DNA of 64,000 nt from CAYGAW01 sp964347945 (GTDB lineage: Bacteria; Chloroflexota; Anaerolineae; UBA7937; B3-Chlor): contig CAYGAW010000109.1 in the NCBI GenBank assembly GCA_964347945.1, positions 30,976-94,975 of the forward strand. The letters are read 5' to 3'. Under the pieces are notes generated by a model. That model searched no databases, had not been told where the DNA came from, and was given only the letters and a program-made list of their open reading frames with translations. The position numbers were made by a program, and so were the translations under genes. Shown here piece after piece: positions 43,913-51,792 of this stretch (position 1 is the stretch's first letter; each line of letters begins with the position of its first letter).

Positions 43913-45865
43913 ATGCCTAGCAACAAGCGATGGCTACTTATCTGGAGTGTGGTGATGTCGATCGTGCTCATCGCCTCGGCGTGCGGACCGCAACCGCCAC
44001 CGCCTCCAGCTGACACCCCCGCGCCCGGCGAAACGCCGGCACCCCCGCCGGAAGAGCCCACGCCAGCGCCACCTCCGCCCACAGAGATCAAGAACCCCGA
44101 TACGTTCGTCTCCTGCACCATCTCGGAGCCGGACTCGATGGACCCGGCCTACATGTATGACAATGCAAGCTACGAGATCATGTTCAACGTCTACGAGGGC
44201 TTGATGTTCTTGAACCGGGAGAAAGTCACCGAGTTCGTGCCCCTGCTGGCGGAGGATCTGCCCGAGATCTCTGAGGACGGGAGGACCTACACCTTCAAGA
44301 TTCGTCAGGGGATCAAGTTCCATGAGGGTGGCGATTTGACACCCTCCGACTTTGCCTATACCTTCTGGCGGGGCATGATCCAGGACCGCGCCGGTGGTCC
44401 GCAATGGGTGGTGCTCGAACCCTTGACCGGCTACTACGCGATCAACGCCATCGCGGATGAGATGGGTGACGAGGGCGCCTGCGAGTTCATCAAGAGCACG
44501 GTGGTGCCCGACGACGAGAACTGGACGCTCACGTTCCACCTGCCGAACCCCTTCGGTGCTTTCCTGGACATCTTGACCACCGGTTGGAGCATGGCGTTGG
44601 ACAAGGAGTGGGTGATCGAGATGGGCGGCTGGGATGGCGACTGCGCCAACTGGCGTGATTGGAACGATCCCGAGGACGTGGAGAGCGAGCTGTATACCGC
44701 CATGAACGGCACCGGCCCCTTCAAGTTCGATCACTGGACCCCTGGCGACGAGATCGTCCTGGTCCGCAACGACGACTACTGGTTGACCGAGCCCCTCTGG
44801 GAAGGAGCGCCGACCGGCCCCGCTTTCTTTGAACGGGCTGTTTGGAAGTACATCAACGAGTGGGGCACCAGGTATGCCGCATTCGAGGCTCAGGACTGCG
44901 ACCAGATGTGGGTCCCCAGGCAGTACGTCAGCCAGGCTGACGAGCTGGTGAGGGAACAGTGGGATGCTGTCGATATGTCGGATCCCAGCAAGATGACCAT
45001 CCTCAATGAGAATGGCATCGCGCGTTCCTTCGTAAACCTGGCGCAGGTGAATTCAGCCGACGTCTTCTTCAACCAGAGCGTGAACGTGGAGGGAGGCAAC
45101 GCCTACCTGGGCAGCGGCGAGATGGACGGCAACGGCATACCGCCCGACTTCTTCTCCGACGAGCACGTGCGCAAGGCCTTCAACTACTGCTTCGACTTCG
45201 AAACCTTCATCGAGGAGGCGTGGTTGGGAGAGGCCATCCAGCGCCGGGGTCCCATCATCTCAGGCATCCTGGGCTTCAACCCGGATCAGGAGGTCTTCTC
45301 CTACGATCTGGCGAAGTGCGAGGAGGAGTTCCAGGCTGCCTGGGACGGCGAGTTGTGGGACACCGGGTTCTTCCTGGTGATCGTCTACAACAGCGGGAAC
45401 GACCAGAGGCGGACGGCGGCGGAGATCATCGAGGCCAATGTGGAGAGCATCAACCACAACTTCTCGATCTCCGTGCTGGATGTGCCTTTTGCGACGATGC
45501 TAGACGAGATCGTGAGCGCTCGGGTGCCGCTGTTCATCATCGGCTGGATCGAGGACTACCACCACCCGCACAACTGGGCGCACCCGTATATGCACTCTTC
45601 GGGTACGTGGTCGCAGTTCCAGACTCTGCCGCAGGAGCAGTACGACCGGTACGATGCGAAGATCGCGGAGTGCCTGGTGTTGCCCTTCGGGCCTGAGGCG
45701 GAGGCCTGCTACTTCGAGCTACAGGCCATGGCGGTTGAGGATGTGATAGACATCTTCATGGTACAGGCCACGGGCCGTCAGTACTATCAAGACTGGGTGC
45801 AGGGCTTCTACTTCAACCCGAGGTATCCGACACAGCAGTGGATATATCGGTTCTCCAAGGGCTAG
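43913..45865 (+). CDS. ABC transporter substrate-binding lipoprotein (family 5), unit 3
   Basis: This 650-residue paralog of the unit 1 protein has lipobox LIASAC, a Pro/Glu/Thr linker and a domain starting NPDTFVSCTISEPDSMDPAY. Long stretches such as GGWDGDCANWRDWNDPEDVE are identical, while the ligand-pocket region differs more, so the two probably bind different ligands. AGAGGAGG precedes the ATG at 6 bases. Confidence 0.94.
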   Translation: MPSNKRWLLIWSVVMSIVLIASACGPQPPPPPADTPAPGETPAPPPEEPTPAPPPPTEIKNPDTFVSCTISEPDSMDPAYMYDNASYEIMFNVYEGLMFLNREKVTEFVPLLAEDLPEISEDGRTYTFKIRQGIKFHEGGDLTPSDFAYTFWRGMIQDRAGGPQWVVLEPLTGYYAINAIADEMGDEGACEFIKSTVVPDDENWTLTFHLPNPFGAFLDILTTGWSMALDKEWVIEMGGWDGDCANWRDWNDPEDVESELYTAMNGTGPFKFDHWTPGDEIVLVRNDDYWLTEPLWEGAPTGPAFFERAVWKYINEWGTRYAAFEAQDCDQMWVPRQYVSQADELVREQWDAVDMSDPSKMTILNENGIARSFVNLAQVNSADVFFNQSVNVEGGNAYLGSGEMDGNGIPPDFFSDEHVRKAFNYCFDFETFIEEAWLGEAIQRRGPIISGILGFNPDQEVFSYDLAKCEEEFQAAWDGELWDTGFFLVIVYNSGNDQRRTAAEIIEANVESINHNFSISVLDVPFATMLDEIVSARVPLFIIGWIEDYHHPHNWAHPYMHSSGTWSQFQTLPQEQYDRYDAKIAECLVLPFGPEAEACYFELQAMAVEDVIDIFMVQATGRQYYQDWVQGFYFNPRYPTQQWIYRFSKG

Positions 45866-45880
45866 TAGGCTGAAGTCCTC

Positions 45881-45912
45881 GGGCAGGGACCGGATCCCAC
45901 CGGTCCCTGCCC
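45881..45912 (+). other. Intercistronic hairpin after binding protein, unit 3
   Basis: GGGCAGGGACCGG (45881-45893) pairs with CCGGTCCCTGCCC (45900-45912). Compared with unit 1, both arms changed together (AAGG to AGGG with CCTT to CCCT), a compensatory change that supports a functional RNA stem. Confidence 0.75.
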
Positions 45913-45990
45913 ACACTATTCTCGTCGGCTGAGCAGATTGACGCGAATGCCAGACGTTCGAACGCAGCCTGGGCGCAAGGAGGGGTAAGT

Positions 45991-47019
45991 ATGATTGCAT
46001 ACGTAGTACGCAGGCTGATGATCTTGCCCATCATCCTCTTCGGGGTGACGATACTCATCTTCGGCATGATGTCGTTCCTGCACCCCGCACAGCGGGCCAG
46101 TCTCTATGTGCAGGCTATCCCCAGGGGGGCAGGGCAGTTGGATGAGATCATAGAGAAGTATGGCCTTGACGACCCCATACACGTCCAGTACTTTCGCTGG
46201 TTGAAGGGAGTGCTCCGAGGAGACCTCGGCTTCTCCCAGACGGGGAGGCAACCTGTCCTGGCCACTATCAAGAGGTACATTCCAGCGTCTTTGGAACTGG
46301 CGATATGGGCTGCCGTGCCGCTTCTTTGGGTCGGAATACAATTGGGCGTGATTTCGGCGCTACACCACAACAAGTTCATAGATCAGATCATGCGGGTCTT
46401 TGCCATCGTGGGGTGGTCTTTCCCGACCTTCGTTTTCGGACTCCTTGTGTTGATGATCTTCTACGCGAAGCTGCAATGGTTCCCCGCCGGACGGTTGTCC
46501 GGTTGGGCGAGCGAGGTGGTTCTGTCGGACGAGTTCACGCGCTTCACAGGGATGAACACCGTGGACGCATTGCTCAACCTGAGGCTCGATATCTTCTGGG
46601 ATGCCTTGCGCCATCTGATCCTGCCGGTGATCACCCTGTCCTATGTCAGTTGGGCCTTGGTACTGAGGGTGACGAGATCTTCGATGCTAGAGGTGTTGAG
46701 GGCAGACTACGTGACCACGGCCAGGTCCAAAGGCTTGAAGGAGAGGCTGGTCATAGACAGGCACGCCAAGCCGAATGCCTTGATCCCGGTGGCCACGGTG
46801 GGCGGGATAGTGATGATCGGGCTGATGAGCGGAGTGGTGATCACGGAGACGGTGTTCAACTACCGTGGCCTGGGCTGGTGGGTGGCCACCGCTGCGGGCC
46901 AGCTGGACGTGATCTCGGTGCTTGGCTTCTCGCTCTTCTATGGGGTGCTGGTTGTATGTGGCAACCTGGTGGTAGACGTGATGTACGCCTATCTGGACCC
47001 GCGGGTCAGGCTCGAATGA
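45991..47019 (+). CDS. ABC transporter permease, OppB type, unit 3
   Basis: This 342-residue protein is almost identical to the unit 2 copy. The first helix is MIAYVVRRLMILPIILFGVT and the coupling loop DYVTTARSKGLKERLVIDRH. AAGGAGG precedes the ATG. Confidence 0.93.
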   Translation: MIAYVVRRLMILPIILFGVTILIFGMMSFLHPAQRASLYVQAIPRGAGQLDEIIEKYGLDDPIHVQYFRWLKGVLRGDLGFSQTGRQPVLATIKRYIPASLELAIWAAVPLLWVGIQLGVISALHHNKFIDQIMRVFAIVGWSFPTFVFGLLVLMIFYAKLQWFPAGRLSGWASEVVLSDEFTRFTGMNTVDALLNLRLDIFWDALRHLILPVITLSYVSWALVLRVTRSSMLEVLRADYVTTARSKGLKERLVIDRHAKPNALIPVATVGGIVMIGLMSGVVITETVFNYRGLGWWVATAAGQLDVISVLGFSLFYGVLVVCGNLVVDVMYAYLDPRVRLE

Positions 47020-47032
47020 GTAGACAGGGGGG

Positions 47033-48019
47033 ATGGCGATGACAACCTTTGAAGAGGCGGAACGGGCTTTCGAGGAGGAGGCGGCAGGAGGAAGTGCGCA
47101 GATGTTGCGCAGCCTGGCGCACAATGTACGGCATCCTCCCAAGTTCGTCCAGAGGATGCTCAAGAACCCCGTGTCGGTGACGGGTATTGTGCTGGTGATC
47201 TTCTTCGTCGTGATCGCCATATTGGCGCCGGTGTTGGCGCCTCCTGAGAGGCCGGAGGAGCCGTACCGGATACCAAGGGATGGGTATCTGGCCGAGCCGA
47301 AGGCCCCGAGCAGGGAGCATCCCTTCGGGACGACGGAAGGGCAGTATGACATCTACTATGGGGTAATCTGGGGTGCCAGGACGGCCTTCAGGGTGGGAGT
47401 GCTGATCACCATCGCGACCATCGCCATCGGTCTCATGGTAGGGACGAGTTCGGGATACTTCGGAGGTTTGCTGGACGAAGCACTGATGAGGGTGGTGGAG
47501 ATCTTCATGGGCTTTCCCTTCTTGTTGGCGGCCATCACATTGGCAGCCGTATTGGGGACGAGTCCGAGGTTTGACCGGATCACGACGGGGATGATCGCCC
47601 TGATCGCCTTTGGGTGGACGACGTATGCGAGGTTGCTGAGGGGAGATATCCTGTCGGTGAAGGAGAGGGATTATGTGATGGCGGCGAGGACGCTGGGGGC
47701 GAGCCATGTCCGGATCATGATGAGACACGTGATCCCGAACGCGATCTTTCCGACGCTGGTCGTGGCGTCGATGGACATCGGGTCGTATGTCCTGAACTTT
47801 GCAGCATTGAGCTTCCTGGGGTTGGGGGCAGAGCCTGGATATGCGGATTGGGGGCAGTTGATCAGTTTTGCCAGGAACTGGATGCCCAGTCTGGCTGATT
47901 ACTGGTATATCATCGTTTATCCGGGGATAGCCATCCTGCTGTTTGTGTTGGGTTGGAACCTGATCGGCGATGCCTTCCGAGATATCTTGGATCCGAAGCT
48001 GGCTCGTGCTAGGCGGTAG
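47033..48019 (+). CDS. ABC transporter permease, OppC type, unit 3
   Basis: This 328-residue protein has the coupling loop YVMAARTLGASHVRIMMRHV and the end GWNLIGDAFRDILDPKLARA. The start is 13 bases after the OppB stop. The first two codons are both possible starts (ATGGCGATG). It is followed by a good terminator. Confidence 0.93.
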   Translation: MAMTTFEEAERAFEEEAAGGSAQMLRSLAHNVRHPPKFVQRMLKNPVSVTGIVLVIFFVVIAILAPVLAPPERPEEPYRIPRDGYLAEPKAPSREHPFGTTEGQYDIYYGVIWGARTAFRVGVLITIATIAIGLMVGTSSGYFGGLLDEALMRVVEIFMGFPFLLAAITLAAVLGTSPRFDRITTGMIALIAFGWTTYARLLRGDILSVKERDYVMAARTLGASHVRIMMRHVIPNAIFPTLVVASMDIGSYVLNFAALSFLGLGAEPGYADWGQLISFARNWMPSLADYWYIIVYPGIAILLFVLGWNLIGDAFRDILDPKLARARR

Positions 48020-48088
48020 ACGCCGCGGGAGACGATGCCCATGCAACCTGTCTGAACTTGCTTGAGCTATCAACATCTAGTAACATTC

Positions 48089-48128
48089 GAAGAGGCGGGA
48101 CATATCATTGCCCGCCTCTTCCTCTTGT
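48089..48128 (+). terminator. Intrinsic terminator after unit 3
   Basis: GAAGAGGCGGG (48089-48099) pairs with CCCGCCTCTTC (48111-48121), followed by CTCTTGT. It shares the GAGGCGGG core with the unit 1 terminator, so the terminator was duplicated with the unit. Confidence 0.8.
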
Positions 48129-48193
48129 ATTCTACGAGTCATTCGGTGCTCTACCCACTGACGTGAGGCCGTGGAGCGTAGCCTGGGAAAGCG

Positions 48194-50521
48194 GTGACAA
48201 GAGAGCGAGATCGGATCGAGATCGCTGGAAAGCTGGCGGTCGACCCGGCTGACGGCACTCTGACTGTGTATCATCGCGGCTCAGAATTGGTGACCCGCGC
48301 CACGGGTGAGGTCTGGTATCGCATCGGCCGGGACGAAAGAAGATCCACGCTGAGTGGCGACATCGCCTATGGTCTGATGGAGGACCGGGTGAGTTTGAGC
48401 GCGCGCACGGAGAGCGTCGAACTCACCTGGCAAGCCTCGGCGGCAGCTGAGGGTGTAGAGGCAGGGCTGCGGGTCACCAACGTAGGGTCCGAACCTCTGA
48501 CCGTCCTGCAGATACGCCCCTTTGTGGTCTCCGGTCAGGACGGGAGCTATCTCCATCTGGGATCCTCCCCAAACACGTGGAGCATCTTTGAGCATGGTTG
48601 GCAGTCTTGGTCCCCTGCCTTGGCCCGGCAACTGGACGGAGAACTGCTTTCGGTTCCTCACGATGAGGAGTACCTCATCAAGCATCATCCCTATGAAGTG
48701 CCTTCACTTCCAAGTACGATAGTGAGTCACTCTTTCACCGTCCTCTGCAATCGGCAATCACGAACGTCTCTTCTCTTCGGGTTCACGACTGCCCAGAACC
48801 AGCTAGCTGAGATACGGCTGCAAGCGGACGCTGGTGGCTTCGAACACCTGGCAGCTGTCTGCCACACGGATGGAATGATGCTCTCTCCGGGCGAGTCTCT
48901 CAGTTCGGAGCGGTTGCTGATCGCCGCCAGCGATGATCCAATCGGCCTGCTGAAGCTGTACGCCGATTGCCTGGGAAAGGCCATGGATGCTTTGCAGCGC
49001 AGGGGCGCGCCGAGCGGTTGGTGTTCCTGGTATTACTTCTTCGGGGAGAATACTGCACAGGATGTGCTGGAGAACCTTGAGGCGGCCCAGGCGCACCAAT
49101 TGCCTCTGGAAGTAGTGCTCATCGACGATGGCTACCAGCGGCACATTGGCGACTGGCTGGAGGTGGATGAAAACAGGTTCCCTCAGGGCATGAAGTGGCT
49201 GGCGCAGAAGATTTCCGACGCTGGAAATCGCCCTGGGCTGTGGGTTGCTCCTTTCGCCGTCAGTTCTCGGTCGCGCCTTTACGCAGAACATCCGGAGTGG
49301 GTGCTCCGGGGTGAGTCGGGAGAGCCGGTCTTGGTCTGGCACCACTGGGCGGTGCCTGTGTACGCGCTGGACCTGAGCAATCCCGAGGTGCAGGCCTGGC
49401 TTCGAGAGCTATTCCTCGTCTTGAGCAAGGATTGGGGCTACAGGTTCTTCAAGCTCGACTTCCTGTATGCTGGTGCTCTAGACGGGCAAAAGCACAACCC
49501 CCAGATGACTAGAGCTCAGGCCCTGCGACGGGGGCTGGAGATCATCAGGGATGTAGTGGGGGACAGGTTGTTGCTGGGTTGCGGATGTCCATTGGGCCCG
49601 GCGGTGGGTCTCGTTGATGCGATGCGCATCGGCCCCGACGTCGCCCCTTATTGGAGGCACTACCAGAGGGACCTCTCCGCCCCTGCCGTGGAGAATGCGT
49701 TGAGGAACACGGTAGCTCGCTTCTTCACGCATCGAAGCCTGTGGCTCAATGACCCAGACTGCGTCCTGGTGCGGTCGCGAGCGGAGGATTCGGACCTTAC
49801 ACTGAATGAGATGCGGACACTGGTGACGATCGTCGGCCTTTCTGGCGGCCTGGTGATGTCGGGCGACGATCTGGCGTCCGTATCTCCTTCCCGCCTCAGG
49901 TATCTGAAGTCGATACTACCACCCTACGGGGAACCGGCCATTCCGTTGGACCTCTTCGACCACGAACTCCCGCGAACACTGGCTCTCACTGTGGAGGCCT
50001 CTTTTGGCAGGTGGGTCGTGGCGGCCTTCATCAACTGGGAGGACCGCACCGAACGCACAGTGATCAAACTCGGTCAACTAGGATTGCAGCCGGATCGGTG
50101 GTATCATATCTACGATTTCTGGCATCGTCGCTATCTGGGCCAAGCACAACGTACAATGATCATTCAACGCCACAGACCACACGAGACGGCCCTCCTTCTG
50201 TTCAAGCCAGTGTCGGAGAGACCCGAGTTCCTGAGCTCTACCTTTCACGTAACCCAGGGTGCGGTAGAGATTCGCGCGCTGACGCGAGAGGAGCGAGACG
50301 AAGGGGTGGAAGAGATGGTGGTGGAGCTGGCTAGGCCAGGTTCCCAAGCGGGTGAGCTACTGTTCACAGTGCCCGCACCGCATGTGGTTGAGGAGACCTA
50401 CCTGAACGGGAGACGCCGAGGCGTCAAGCGCGTGGCGCCCGGAGTGGTGAGTCTAGGATTCCAGCTGCGCGACGAGGCAATGGTGAAGATGGTGTTCTCA
50501 CGAGATAGGCTAGCGGAATGA
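48194..50521 (+). CDS. Alpha-galactosidase, glycoside hydrolase family 36
   Basis: This 775-residue enzyme has an N-terminal beta-sandwich, then the GH36 barrel. Blocks are GWCSWYYFFGENT, VVLIDDGYQ, FFKLDFLYAG with nucleophile D422, and DAMRIGPDVAPYW with acid/base D482; a C-terminal beta domain follows. It removes terminal alpha-galactose from oligosaccharides. No signal peptide is seen, so it acts inside the cell, on imported sugars. The GTG start at 48194 is used. It lies just after the transporter terminator, a hint that unit 3 may import galactosides (inference). It overlaps nth by 4 bases. Confidence 0.92.
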   Translation: MTRERDRIEIAGKLAVDPADGTLTVYHRGSELVTRATGEVWYRIGRDERRSTLSGDIAYGLMEDRVSLSARTESVELTWQASAAAEGVEAGLRVTNVGSEPLTVLQIRPFVVSGQDGSYLHLGSSPNTWSIFEHGWQSWSPALARQLDGELLSVPHDEEYLIKHHPYEVPSLPSTIVSHSFTVLCNRQSRTSLLFGFTTAQNQLAEIRLQADAGGFEHLAAVCHTDGMMLSPGESLSSERLLIAASDDPIGLLKLYADCLGKAMDALQRRGAPSGWCSWYYFFGENTAQDVLENLEAAQAHQLPLEVVLIDDGYQRHIGDWLEVDENRFPQGMKWLAQKISDAGNRPGLWVAPFAVSSRSRLYAEHPEWVLRGESGEPVLVWHHWAVPVYALDLSNPEVQAWLRELFLVLSKDWGYRFFKLDFLYAGALDGQKHNPQMTRAQALRRGLEIIRDVVGDRLLLGCGCPLGPAVGLVDAMRIGPDVAPYWRHYQRDLSAPAVENALRNTVARFFTHRSLWLNDPDCVLVRSRAEDSDLTLNEMRTLVTIVGLSGGLVMSGDDLASVSPSRLRYLKSILPPYGEPAIPLDLFDHELPRTLALTVEASFGRWVVAAFINWEDRTERTVIKLGQLGLQPDRWYHIYDFWHRRYLGQAQRTMIIQRHRPHETALLLFKPVSERPEFLSSTFHVTQGAVEIRALTREERDEGVEEMVVELARPGSQAGELLFTVPAPHVVEETYLNGRRRGVKRVAPGVVSLGFQLRDEAMVKMVFSRDRLAE

Positions 50522-51201
50522 ATGCCCGTGACAAGGTCATGGCGACCCATTCTCTTCTCCTTGCTGAGTACGGTCACCATCAATGGAAAACCCATCGTGA
50601 TCCCCTGAGCGAGTTGGTGCGCACGATTCTTTCTCAGAACACGTCAGACGCGAACAGTACCAGAGCCTTCGCCCGTCTGCAAGAGAGGTTTCCCTCTTGG
50701 GAACAGGTTCAACACGCAGATGTGGAGGCCATTGAGGAGGCCATCAGGCCTGGCGGCTTGGCCCGAATCAAGGCACCTCGTATCAAGGCGGCCCTCGAGG
50801 CGGTCAAACAGGAACGGGGAGAACTCGATCTGGAGTTTCTCAAGGGTCTGGACGTGAGTGAAGCGAAGGCTTGGCTGGAATCGCTGGTCGGTGTCGGACC
50901 CAAGACCGCGGCTTGCGTACTCCTGTTCTCTCTGGGCCGGCCCGTACTCCCTGTGGACACCCATGTCCTTCGGGTGAGCAGGCGCGTAGGCCTGATCGAA
51001 TCGCGGACCTCGATGGAGAAAGCCCATCAGGTCCTTGGCGAGATGGTGCCCGATGGGGCAGTGTATGACTTCCACGTCAACATGGTTTCGCACGGCCGGC
51101 GTGTGTGTTATTCGAGGGAACCAAGATGTGCCATCTGCGTGCTGGCTCCGCACTGTGACTATCTGCATAGAGGAAGATCGAGAGAAGGGGACGGGAAATG
51201 A
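50518..51201 (+). CDS. nth: Endonuclease III-like HhH-GPD DNA glycosylase
   Basis: This 227-residue protein has an HhH motif SLVGVGPKTAACVLLF with lyase Lys K129, catalytic D147 in PVDTHVLRVSRR and a C-terminal 4Fe-4S loop with C197, C204, C207 and C213 (C-x6-C-x2-C-x5-C). It excises oxidised pyrimidines and nicks abasic sites. The ATGA overlap with the alpha-galactosidase and with the next gene suggests cotranscription of unrelated functions. Confidence 0.93.
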   Translation: MNARDKVMATHSLLLAEYGHHQWKTHRDPLSELVRTILSQNTSDANSTRAFARLQERFPSWEQVQHADVEAIEEAIRPGGLARIKAPRIKAALEAVKQERGELDLEFLKGLDVSEAKAWLESLVGVGPKTAACVLLFSLGRPVLPVDTHVLRVSRRVGLIESRTSMEKAHQVLGEMVPDGAVYDFHVNMVSHGRRVCYSREPRCAICVLAPHCDYLHRGRSREGDGK

Positions 51202-51761
51202 GGAAGAGGCATCCGTTGCTGCTGTATCGAAGGTTGGCAGCATATTATCGAGGGCCTCTGATCCTCCTCCTGCTGGTGTCCGCAGGTCTGCTGGTGTGGG
51301 ATCCCCGTGAGTTGCAGGACTTGCGCTCGGTCTTAGGGGTGACTTTCGTCCTGTCGGCCGCCTTGCTCTTGCTGACTTTCCTCATGAGCAGGTTGGCCTT
51401 CGTTCGTTGCGGACAGCAGTACCTGCACGTGCAGCTACCCTTATATCGCCTTCGCGTGCCCTATGAATCCATCGTAGAGACACGCTCCGTCAACATCTAC
51501 CAACTCTTTCCCCCTTCCAAGCAGCCCTTCTCTTCGCGTGGTTTCCTGGAACCGCTGTGGCAGCTCACGGCGGTGGTTGTGGACCTTGAGTGGCTGCCTC
51601 AGCCCCGCCGGCGGCTACGGCTGTGGATGGACAGCCGCATGATCCTCAAGAAAGGGTTGGTCTTGCTGGTTGAAGACCACAGGGCCCTACGGCGACAAAT
51701 AGATGAAGCCGTGGTGCGCTGGCGCGTGAGCAATCGGGAGGCCGAGGGGGAACTCCTGTGA
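51198..51761 (+). CDS. Two-helix membrane protein with PH-like domain
   Basis: This is a 187-residue protein. Two transmembrane helices lie at about 19-34 and 45-65, followed by a soluble domain (VRCGQQYLHVQLPLYRLRVPYESIVETR) with the strand pattern of bacterial PH-like (bPH) domains. I cannot name a function. The start overlaps the nth stop by 4 bases (ATGA), so translation is likely coupled. Confidence 0.7.
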   Translation: MRKRHPLLLYRRLAAYYRGPLILLLLVSAGLLVWDPRELQDLRSVLGVTFVLSAALLLLTFLMSRLAFVRCGQQYLHVQLPLYRLRVPYESIVETRSVNIYQLFPPSKQPFSSRGFLEPLWQLTAVVVDLEWLPQPRRRLRLWMDSRMILKKGLVLLVEDHRALRRQIDEAVVRWRVSNREAEGELL

Positions 51762-51792
51762 CAACTGGAGACAAGTCCTCTGCGAGTACCTG

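Noticed and set aside
44434..44734. Minus-strand frames opposite the unit 3 binding protein
   Set aside because: Shadow frames of the plus-strand gene with no motif or ribosome site.
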